Source: Paulinella micropora
Lineage: Eukaryota > Cercozoa > Imbricatea > Euglyphida > Paulinellidae
Length of the DNA: 64,000 nt
Direction: 5' to 3'
NCBI GenBank assembly: GCA_019918135.1
Contig: WBZZ01002130.1
Location: forward strand, 35,001-99,000
Shown here: positions 30,894 to 39,563 of the stretch, in pieces
How the letters are laid out: every line of letters begins with the position of its first letter
How positions within the stretch are numbered: the stretch's first letter is position 1
Program-made: the position numbers and the translations under genes
Notes under the pieces: generated by a model
Databases searched by the model: none
Told to the model about the DNA's origin: nothing
What the model saw: the letters and a program-made list of their open reading frames with translations, nothing else

Positions 30894-33551
30894 TTAATAT
30901 CCAAAAGGTCTAGTTTCAATCGCATTCTCTACAATTCCGATAACTTGTCTTTTCGTATATGTAAAACTAAATATCTTTTCTAAGTATTCGCTTGTTATTT
31001 TTTTCTTTTGTTTATCTCGTGTTATCTTGTTGTTTTCTATTATAACTACTTTTCCAGATTTCTCAATTCGCTTAGCAATCCGTAATTCTTCATCAGTCTC
31101 CAACAATTCAGCCAGTTCATTTTTACCATTCTCAAATAATTCAGTGTTCATAATACCTAGCCCACAACTTATTACACTTAACATATTCGGTAAATTCAAT
31201 GCTTTTTTCGTTTCATAATTCATACTAAATCCTTTTACTTTCATACTGGCTTTACCATTATCTAATAAGTATCCATAACATTTTGGCCCGCCTCCCACAA
31301 AGGTTTTTATTTTCGCTCCTTTTAATTCATCAGTCCAATCTCCCAGTAAATCGCCTGTCTCTACATCTGCCTGATTAATTTCTTTGTTTGTCGTATATAT
31401 TACGCTGTCTGTGTCATGATACAATATCCTATTGCCTAATATATCCATCATATTGTAAAGTCTCATTCTCGCGTGGCATGTAGTAAATAAAGCAACTACA
31501 ATACTTGTTTTAATCGGGTCGCTCACCGCATCCTGCTTTAAGTCATAACTGGCTTCTACAATTTGGTCGTTAATTATGTTAATATTTATATTATCTACTG
31601 ATTTATCGTTCAATAGTTTGTATAATGTATCTTTATCCTTTATCATTTTGTTCTGTGTTTTATTTTGTTTCTGTCCAAACTTGCCCCATAAAGAGTTCAA
31701 GCACAACTTAGCCACTGCTCGCCGTCCTTCGTTTTTAAATATTTTGCTTTCATCCATCTTTACACCCATTTTAACTTCCATGCTGTTTATGTAATTTTGT
31801 TTTTCTGCTTCCGTATTACATCCCGCGGGATATCCGCTGGATTCTTGTTTTACTTTCAAGAATGTCTTTATGTATTCTTTGAATAAGCTACTGCTTTGTT
31901 CTTTCCAGTGCCATACTTCATATACTTTTATCAACTTATACCCTTTGTCTAAGGCCTTGTAAATTTCTGGAGTTGCCCATGTACCAGTTATTGCTCGTTC
32001 TTTATCTGTGTGCTTACATTCTCCATGTTGCTCAGTCATTCCGCACTTATCGCATAAGTAATACATCATCTTACCTCTGTCCGCCTTCGGTAAGACTGGG
32101 TGTAGTAAGCCTCTCGGTGGTAGCATCTTAACCTTAGCCACTCCGAAATATTCTCTGTTTATAATTTTGTTTTTCATTTCATTTCTTTCGTAGTCATTGT
32201 TTGGTCTAATAATTATATGGTGCCCGCTTGGATAAAGGTCGTAATACATCACGGTCGGATAAAGTGAGCATATGTCAATATATTTCGCATACTCATTATC
32301 ATGTCGTGATTTCCAATATAATTTCAGAGCATTCACTCTACCTCCAAACATTGCCTCTCGTGGGTTTAGTCCTTCTTGTTCAGTAATTCGTTCGTTTGTA
32401 TCCTCTGCCAGTCTTTCATTGGTTTTCATCAGGCTCCATTCGCACTCCCAGATACTTATTACTTTCGCTTGTTCGTTAAGTTGTTTTTCTCTTCTCATTG
32501 TTTCCTTGTATAGTTCGCCCATTGTCTTATTTTTCTTCACATTCAAAGCATTGCTATTCCAACACTTATCACATCCGTGCCAATGACACCCGTAAAACTC
32601 ATAAGCGGTTTTGTTTTTCTCATCCCAGCCATCTACATACACACGAGATTGCCCGAGTTGAAACATTTTTTCACCTCCGTTGAATGCGTGTTTAATATCG
32701 GTTTTGTCTAACCTGCTTCTGTATGCTAACCATTCTACACAAGCCCTAGAAGTCATCCTGTTTTGCTTTTCCGCTTTCAATATCGCAATTGAATTCTCTG
32801 GCATAAACTTAGCACGATACAAAGCCATAACACAACTCGCAATAGTTGTATATTGAAAAGGGTCAATACCAAACTCTAGAAACTGGTTTCTAAAATCTAT
32901 ACAACCCTTCCTCAGTATATCAACATCTGAATGACAATACTCTGCGATTTCCTTCGCCATATTAAAGTGGTTATGTGCTTTCACTTGTTCGTCATACCAT
33001 TCAAGAAATTCTTTTCGTTTATCTCCTCGCATCGTGTCGTAGCCGTAATGTTTCTTATGTGGCATTACACCGACATAGTTTCTATTTTTTGCCGTATTGA
33101 AGAAGTGCGGGAAGAAACCTTTCTTAAGTTCCGTAAGTCCGAATGTCTTTGGAAAGTCTGACAATGGCATCGTAAGAAAACTTAGGCTGTCTATAAAGCG
33201 ATACTTCTTAAGTGTCATCATCATCATCTTACCACCTTCATAGATTACAAATGGAGTTTGTCCATTATCAACCAACCACTTAAGAATAAACTGACAATCA
33301 TAACCGCGGGCATTGTGCCCGATAAATGTAAATCCGCTGTGTTTAGTGTCAAAAGCCCAATTACAGAAATCTTGAATGTTCTTATGTATAATAGGGGAGG
33401 GGGTTTCACCCCCTACCATACCCCCACCTTTTTTGTCAAGGGTTTGGAAAGGGGCGGGGCCCCTTCCGTCGTAATACTGGCTTTCCGCATGATTAACAAT
33501 GTGCTCGCCTGTGTCCTGTGTCGCTTCAAAGTCAAAGAATATGTATTGCTC
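30894..33551 (-). CDS. Protein-primed family B DNA polymerase, N-terminus missing
   Basis: Exonuclease motif I (FFDFEAT) lies at about 33520 and Exo II (GHNARGYDCQF) at about 33310. Polymerase motif A is DICSLYPTVMYY (about 32260), motif B AKLCLNSLWGKFGQK (about 31700) and motif C YHDTDSVIY (about 31415). These identify the polymerase that replicates polinton-like linear DNA from a protein primer. It is open for about 885 codons. The frame continues beyond the border only as antisense of the GC-rich helicase gene, so the true N-terminal region before Exo I, including any terminal-protein part, is absent. A palindromic repeat is inserted in frame between Exo I and Exo II. Confidence 0.88.
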   Translation of the reverse strand, partial: EQYIFFDFEATQDTGEHIVNHAESQYYDGRGPAPFQTLDKKGGGMVGGETPSPIIHKNIQDFCNWAFDTKHSGFTFIGHNARGYDCQFILKWLVDNGQTPFVIYEGGKMMMMTLKKYRFIDSLSFLTMPLSDFPKTFGLTELKKGFFPHFFNTAKNRNYVGVMPHKKHYGYDTMRGDKRKEFLEWYDEQVKAHNHFNMAKEIAEYCHSDVDILRKGCIDFRNQFLEFGIDPFQYTTIASCVMALYRAKFMPENSIAILKAEKQNRMTSRACVEWLAYRSRLDKTDIKHAFNGGEKMFQLGQSRVYVDGWDEKNKTAYEFYGCHWHGCDKCWNSNALNVKKNKTMGELYKETMRREKQLNEQAKVISIWECEWSLMKTNERLAEDTNERITEQEGLNPREAMFGGRVNALKLYWKSRHDNEYAKYIDICSLYPTVMYYDLYPSGHHIIIRPNNDYERNEMKNKIINREYFGVAKVKMLPPRGLLHPVLPKADRGKMMYYLCDKCGMTEQHGECKHTDKERAITGTWATPEIYKALDKGYKLIKVYEVWHWKEQSSSLFKEYIKTFLKVKQESSGYPAGCNTEAEKQNYINSMEVKMGVKMDESKIFKNEGRRAVAKLCLNSLWGKFGQKQNKTQNKMIKDKDTLYKLLNDKSVDNININIINDQIVEASYDLKQDAVSDPIKTSIVVALFTTCHARMRLYNMMDILGNRILYHDTDSVIYTTNKEINQADVETGDLLGDWTDELKGAKIKTFVGGGPKCYGYLLDNGKASMKVKGFSMNYETKKALNLPNMLSVISCGLGIMNTELFENGKNELAELLETDEELRIAKRIEKSGKVVIIENNKITRDKQKKKITSEYLEKIFSFTYTKRQVIGIVENAIETRPFGY
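33394..33471. repeat. Palindromic repeat inserted in frame in the polymerase gene
   Basis: This 78-nt block (26 codons) matches the intergenic repeat at 23079-23140: GGGGGTTTCACCCCC, TACCATACCCCC, GGGTTTGG, then GGAAAGGGGCGGGGCCCCTTCC. In the polymerase it encodes a Gly/Pro-rich loop (KKGGGMVGGETPSP) just after Exo I. Confidence 0.75.
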
Positions 33552-33553
33552 TG

Positions 33554-35949
33554 ACGGCCGCACGCTCCGTCTGTGGCAGGGAAAGGGCGACGGCGCGTTT
33601 CCGGCCTGGCTGCAGCTCCTGAAAGACAGTGTGCGGGAAGTGCGGCTGACCAACGAAGGTCTGCAGCAGGCCGCCGGCGGCTGGCGGTTCTGCACGTCGG
33701 ACGGCCTGCTGGAAGTGTCGTTACTGGCCGGGCAAACAGTACCCACAGCCAAGCGCCAGAACACGGCGGGGACCGTGCCGTCCGACGAAGACGACGACGG
33801 GGCCTGTTCCACGGAAGAACAACTGGCGGCCGGAAACACTGACGCGGGTGCCGCCCGCAAGTTTCTGAGTGTCTTGCTGCGGGAGGACGCGAGGTGGGCG
33901 CACCTGGCCTCCACGTTTTCGCTGGAGCGCGTCGCTAAGCGGACGATTGCCCAGCGCACCAGGTACCTGCAACTCTTCTACAGCGGCAACCCGCGCGTCT
34001 GGTACGAACCAAAGTTGTGGCTCGGCGACGAGGCCGTGGCGGCCGACTCCGGCGCTTATGATCTGTGTGACCCGCCCGATTGTTTGTCGCCCCGGCGCTT
34101 CGCCCAGCTGCCGCTCGTGCTGCGCAACGCGTGGGCCCGGCTGCTCGGGGAGCACGGGCGCAGGCATTTGCTGCTGCACTTCCTCTTGACGAACACGCTG
34201 TCGGTGCGTCGCGATGCGTGCTTTTCGCGGGGGGACCCGCGCGTTTCGTGGGCGCGGACTTGCCTGCCGACAGGCAACGACGAGGCCAAGATGTGTTTCT
34301 TGGGGACGACGCAGCTGCTCGGCAGACTGACGCACAGCGGCGGTTCTTGGTGCGAGCTCGTAAGACCGGGGGCGGAGCCGCGCCTGGCGACAGGGCACGC
34401 GGGCTTTGAAAGCGGGCTGCAAACGCTGTGGGACAGCGCGCCTAGCAGCGGCACGGCGCAGTGCGCGTGGGTGCGCGTTGGCAAACAGGTGTTCGCGCCG
34501 CGCGTGTGCTTCAACCAGGAACGGCAGTTGGTTACTATTTTGCGCGCCGTGCCACGGCAGATCGCGACCGCCACGCTGCCGCAACTGACCGAGTCGCAGC
34601 GCGCGGCGCTGGCCGTCTGTCTGAGTGGGGGCGTGGGGCTGCTGGCCGGAGCGGCCGGGACAGGCAAGACGACGGCCGCGTCAGCGGTGTCAACCGCGCC
34701 GGTGCTGTTCGTGGCCATGACGCGCAACGCCGTGCGCAACGGGCGCCTGCGCGGCATCGGGGGGGCAGCCCCGCCGGCCGCCGCCACCTGCGGTGGCGCA
34801 ATTGCGTTCCCGGACTACAAGACGCACGCGTGGCTCTGCACCCGCGCGCGGGGTGCCGTGCGTACGCCGACGACAGTTCGTTACACGCTGATCGTCGACG
34901 AGGTGTCGCTGATGTCGCCCGCACATTTGCTGCAGCTGCTCCTGGCCCTGCGGCGCCTGGCGCCGAACATTGGCCGCGTGCTGCTGCTGGGCGACGACGC
35001 GCAGCTGCCGCCGCTGGGCTACGGGTCTACGGTGTCGCTGGTGCGCGCGCTGTTTCCAAACAGCTGTGCAGAACTCATGACGGTCCTGCGCGGCGATGGC
35101 GGCGGGGCCGTGGCGCAGCGCCTGGCGGCGTCTTTGCGCGCAGCGACGACGTTTGATCCTGCGTGGCTGCGGCAGTGCCTGGTGTACCTGAAATTCACCG
35201 GCGAGGACGGCGGCGCGGCGCTGGCCGCTAGATTGCAACAGTTGCACGCGCGCCACGCGCTGCCGCGGGTGGACCTTTGGGCGCGCGTGCAAAAGAAGGA
35301 GATTGCCTGGCCCGACTGGCAGTGCGTGGCCATACGCCGCAGCGAGGTGGCGCTGGTGAACAACCGGCTGGCCGCCGCCGCGGGCGCGCCGCCATCCGCC
35401 CGGTCTTTCGTGGTATCCTTAAAGGTCAGGCTCGAGTGCGCGCTGGAGGCGCTGTCCCCGCCAAACGGCGTGGAGCTGGACCCGACCTCAGTGGGTGACG
35501 TGAGCCGCGACGACCCGCGCTGCGTCGGCTACCTGGTGCGCATGCAGGACGTGACAATAGATATGGTTGGCGGCCAGGCGTGGGTGCGCGGCTGCCGGGA
35601 CGTGGAGTCAACAGCGAGTCCGTTAGCCAGAGGCGCGTGGCGCGTGTTCACGGTCGGGCACAGCAAGACGGTGCCGCGTTTGGTGCAGTTCTGGTGCCGC
35701 CGGCAGCACGGCGAGGACGGCGGGCTGAGCCTGGCCTTCTGCCTGACGGACTTTTGCGTGCAGGGCTCCGAGTTCGACGACGTGTACGTGCTGCTGTCGC
35801 CGACGCCGTTCTGTCCGCTGAACTTGCACCTGCAGAAGCTGTTGTACACGTCGCTGTCGCGCTGCCGGCGCTCGTGCGAGATATGGATACCGCAGCGAAT
35901 GTGCGGCGCGACCTGGCCCAGTGACCCGACCGCGCGTGCAAAACAGTGA
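33554..35949 (+). CDS. SF1 helicase, RecD/Pif1-like, N-terminus cut by the PLV border
   Basis: GC-rich coding sense begins exactly at the composition border; the open frame extends 55 bp into PLV DNA without meaning. About 800 residues. A long N-terminal domain is followed by Walker A LLAGAAGTGKTTAAS, Walker B LIVDEVSLMSP, motif III LLLGDDAQLPPLG and the UvrD_C_2-type end with QGSEFDDVYVLLS and KLLYTSLSRCRR. This is the layout of RecD2/Pif1 DNA helicases, which are found in large DNA viruses. The start is unknown; no ATG lies near the border in GC-rich sequence. Confidence 0.82.
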
Positions 35950-36420
35950 CCACCGCGTTCGCACCATCACGGCCAGCGTGACCGAAGGCGCGGCTGTGCA
36001 TTAAAATCAAAACGCTCTCAGACTCTGGGCAGGAAAAGGAGCACTCTAAGCGTTGTTTTGTAAGAATTTCCAGAACACGCACGAGAGAAATGTAGAGGTG
36101 TGTGGGGGGGGGGGGGGGGAAGGGTTGGAGGACGGAGACAGAAGGAACTGGTTCGAACATGTGGTGAGGAAAGAAAGAAAGAAAGAAAGGAGAGCGCGGG
36201 GGGGATGGCGCGACGAGGTGACGAAAGAAAAAAACATGTTCTCTTTCCTCTTCTCTCCCTCCCTCCCTCCCCTAAATTTCCCCCCCCCCCCCCGTCCCGC
36301 GCCACGCCGCCCCCCCTCCTCTCCCTCCATTCCCCGCACACTGCGCAGTTTTTTTTGCTTGCATTTTTCTTTGGTAATAATAAATAAAAAAAAACCTGCA
36401 CGTCAGAGTCCTGCGCTAAA
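35950..36420. other. Intergenic region with poly-G/poly-C tracts
   Basis: Contains G runs at about 36100-36119, a purine-rich stretch, C runs at about 36279-36292, and an A-rich TAATAAATAAAAAAAA stretch (about 36377) just upstream of the next ATG. No gene seen. Confidence 0.55.
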
Positions 36421-37671
36421 ATGGCTGGGAGGCCGATATACACGTTCGAGCAGCTAGAAGCAGAGCGAAAAGAAGTCATCGACAAAGAAGGGATTGCAAA
36501 CGGCAACTCTTGGCCATTGACAATCCTCCGTTTGCTTGCAAAAAACCAGGGAACAGTCTGCATATCGAGTAATGGGAAAAGTGCGCACACAATTTGGTGG
36601 GCTGAAGTCGAAAGGCAAGTGCAAAGTAAACGAATTGAATTGGATCCTACTGTACCCGAGAGCAGCCATTTGGCTTGGCAGGAGGTTCTCGCGGAAATGG
36701 CATCCCAAGGGACTACGATCACGCAAGAGACAAAGCCCGCACAAGCGTTAACGGGTTCAACTAACCCGACGGACGAAGCTCAAAGGGTGCGACAGCTTAT
36801 CGACAAACTACTCGGACCAAAGCAACTAGTTTGGCTGGCCGAATATTTCTGTGGCTATGTCCCTGCAGAATGGTGCAGCCAAGTGAAGGCGCTAGCGCAG
36901 CTAGACAGAGATTGGCAGGAACAGTTTGATAACGCGGAAAGCATCGCAAAAAAGCTGGCTAAGTATCTGGAAGAAAAGCCATCGGAGCGTGATTTTGGAT
37001 ATAGTGAGAATGCCGAAATACGATGGAGATTGTTTGCAATCTTTGTCGAAGGCGCAAGGTACGGAGAAAAAAATGGCATGTACAGTCGTAGCACAAGTTT
37101 TGCAACACGTTGTGTCGAGTCGCTGTATCATGCTGAATCTTTGCCGGCAACGGGAGCCTCCTCTGCACAAATGCAAGAGTTCCAGAAATGTTTTAAAGAA
37201 TTGATAAAAGCTGAAGCCAAAGCAAGAGGACGGAAAATGACAGAAGACAGATGCCGGGATGTGCTGAACAAGTACATGGCGAAGCACAAAACTGTCTTCA
37301 TGGCGAAGCACAAAACTGTCTTCAACGCTGGGGTATTGTTTCTGCTGGGCATGTTCAGTTGCCTGTTGGGTCCAGACGTTGAGACCCGAGAGAGCGTTGT
37401 AGAAGATGCAACCCGTGCCATTCGAAACCAAAAATATGCGACATGGCACGCGTTTGTGCGGGGGGAATACGGCGCACGAGGCTTGAAAATCAAAGCTAAA
37501 GCAAACCCCAGAAACTGTCCGCGCGTTTTGCAATTTGATGAAATGGAGTCCCGATTTTCCGGCTTGGAAAGGTCGGTCAAGTTCATGAAAAACATCGCGC
37601 GTTGGCAAGCATTTGTCGAAGAATTGCTAGATCATGGCCCAGTGATAATCTTGCCGCGCCGAAATACCTAA
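36421..37671 (+). CDS. Unknown 416-residue protein
   Basis: ATG at 36421, uninterrupted. Soluble, mostly helical, with Trp-rich N-terminal part (AHTIWWAEVERQVQSKRIELD) and one weak hydrophobic stretch (AGVLFLLGMFSCLLG). MAKHKTVF occurs twice in a row, from a 24-nt tandem duplication at about 37276-37323. No family is recognised. One of the few long intact frames in the GC-rich block. Confidence 0.7.
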   Translation: MAGRPIYTFEQLEAERKEVIDKEGIANGNSWPLTILRLLAKNQGTVCISSNGKSAHTIWWAEVERQVQSKRIELDPTVPESSHLAWQEVLAEMASQGTTITQETKPAQALTGSTNPTDEAQRVRQLIDKLLGPKQLVWLAEYFCGYVPAEWCSQVKALAQLDRDWQEQFDNAESIAKKLAKYLEEKPSERDFGYSENAEIRWRLFAIFVEGARYGEKNGMYSRSTSFATRCVESLYHAESLPATGASSAQMQEFQKCFKELIKAEAKARGRKMTEDRCRDVLNKYMAKHKTVFMAKHKTVFNAGVLFLLGMFSCLLGPDVETRESVVEDATRAIRNQKYATWHAFVRGEYGARGLKIKAKANPRNCPRVLQFDEMESRFSGLERSVKFMKNIARWQAFVEELLDHGPVIILPRRNT

Positions 37672-37932
37672 TGACAAAATAGAGACTGCAAAAAACCAAA
37701 GGCTAGAAATCCTGCTTCTCCTCCCGGCCCCAGAAAACAAAAGGCCACGTCTTGGATAAAAAGCTCTTTGTTTTGTAAAAGTTCAGTTTAAAAAAAGTTT
37801 TATTTTATTATAAGCGGGTGCAAATTTTGTTGTTGTTTTCATCGTGCAGGGCCTTGACTGACTTAAAAAAATCTCGACCGTTCCTCGACAGACTGCTTTC
37901 ATCATCAACGAAGTGCGCGCCTCCTTGGCTTT

Positions 37933-39282
37933 TTAGTCGCAGTCGAATTCGAGCTCAACGCCAGGCAGGTAATGTTCGAACCAGGTTTTCATGATACGCA
38001 TGGCCGGTTTTGAAGCGGCATTTGCAAAAGTTACGACCTCAAGCTTGGGCAAGCGTTGCAGTAGATAATAATTAGAAAGACGTGCCGGGCTTGTGACGGA
38101 GATCGGTCTCTTGAAGGTAATCGAGAGCTCTGACAGCTCTGACAGCTCTGACAGCTCCAGCTGCTCTAGGTCTATGGTCTGCCCTGCCGGCAGATCGTCC
38201 AGGATCAAGGTCTGGAGCCGGCGCAGCGGGGGCAAGTCCCTCAGGGAGATGACAGAGCGCGGGCCCTCGACCCAGAGAGTTTGTAGCGCGCAGTCTGGCA
38301 GGGAAATGTCGGTCGTGCCAGGGCCGACATTCCACCCACAGTCACGGAGGTACAGCTCGCGCACGCCGTCCAACTGTGTTAAAAGTCCGAGGCCTATCGA
38401 AGCGAAGCCCGATACATCTAGCACGTGCAGGCCGGCGCACCCAGCAAAATCTGTGTTGGCCAGAGGGCTAGACCTGTTCTTGTCCACCAGCCCGAGCTTC
38501 CTGAGACTGCGGAAGCGCGCGAGTAGCTGCCGCAACTGCGCGGGGCCAGGCACGCAACCTTCGAGCTCTAGCTCCTGCAGTTCCCGCGGCAATTGCAGGA
38601 GCTGTTGAAACAGCCGTTCGGACGAGGCTAGGCCTGCTGGATTTCTTACTTTAAAACCCACCGAACGCAACGTCGGGAGCTGCGGCAGTTGCAGCTGTTG
38701 GCTATCAAAACTTTGCAGCAGAGGGCACCGGATATCTATCCCGGCAAGGCCTTGGGGCCAGTGCGCCAGCTTCAAAGAATAGTCTTACAGGGTAAGGTGG
38801 TCGGCGTGCACGCTGCGCAAGAGGCTCAACTTCTGTAAGTCATTTGGGCGTTGGGTCTCGAGGACTTCCTCGATTTTCTGCGCAAGGCCTAAAAGATATA
38901 CTTTTTCGAAGTGCATGCCCTTGATCAACACGAGTTGACGCAACTCGCTCAGGTCGACGTAGCGGAACCTTACTCCCGCCTCGCTCCAGACCTGTCTGTA
39001 GCGCTTGAGGAGCTTTCGGGCGGGGTGATCACGGCGCTTCCAGTCGCCAAATTCTTGGGAGAAATGTAGTCCTTGCCACATCTCGCTCCTGGTTTCGAAA
39101 TGCTGCTGGACACGCCGACAACTGCTCGCACACGCCCAAACATCTGACAGCTCTAGCAACGACAGGACTTCTGACCAGACGTCGCATGGTAGCTCAAGCA
39201 GTGTGTCCGCCCCGTCGGTGGCCGCCTGTTCGTCGGTGGCCCGTTCTAATTTTTGCTTTTTGTCCTGGTGCTGAGCACTCAT
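37933..39282 (-). pseudogene. F-box/LRR protein split by an in-frame TAA
   Basis: The N-terminal part from the ATG at 39282 has an F-box (ELPCDVWSEVLSLLELSDVWACASSCRRV). It ends at TAA 38785-38787. The same frame continues without a gap as leucine-rich repeats (GLHVLDVSGFASIGLGLLTQL, then VRELYLRDCG) to 37933, total about 449 codons. F-box/LRR proteins link substrates to SCF ubiquitin ligases, and viruses use them to redirect host protein turnover. With the TAA read as stop, only a bare F-box protein of 165 residues is made. An (SELSEL) run comes from a short GACAGCTCT tandem repeat near 38130. Confidence 0.75.
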
Positions 39283-39563
39283 TTTCCTTCTCGACTATTT
39301 CCCCCCGACCTTTGAAAAGAAAGGTAAGAAAACAATCGACCTAGCAGCCAACACAACATTTGCACACCCACACTACCCCCCCCCCCCCCCACCCCCTCCC
39401 CACCAAAGGTTAGGCCCCCGCCTCCCCCCCCCCCCCCCCCCGATCCCTGCAGGGCCGTGTCCTTTTCCCTCTTTGAACCAAGAAAAAAAAACGGGTGCGG
39501 GCCTTGCAAAGAGATCTTTTAAAAATTGGAGTTTGTAAAAAAACAGGCAGGCAAGACAAAACT

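Larger units (their letters stand above)
14749..33551. mobile_element. Polinton-like virus / virophage-like provirus, right end truncated
   Basis: This is an AT-rich island of about 18.8 kb with sharp composition changes at both ends. It encodes the hallmark set of polinton-like viruses and virophages: rve integrase, FtsK/HerA-type packaging ATPase, adenain-like cysteine protease, double-jelly-roll-type major capsid protein and protein-primed family B polymerase, plus a fibre with an S74 chaperone. Terminal inverted repeats were not found. The polymerase lacks its N-terminus at the right border, so the right end is missing. Several core genes are frameshifted, so the copy as read is not autonomous. 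Such elements integrate in algal and protist genomes and in giant viruses. Confidence 0.85.

Noticed and set aside
14749..33551. Terminal inverted repeats of the PLV
   Set aside because: No matching ends were found; the right end is truncated, so they may be lost.
33552..33959. N-terminal extension of the DNA polymerase frame
   Set aside because: Arg/Ser-rich antisense of the helicase gene; composition changes at the border, so not polymerase sequence.
33721..35970. Several long frames inside the helicase gene
   Set aside because: Shadow frames of a GC-rich gene; no motifs, while the helicase motifs lie in one frame.
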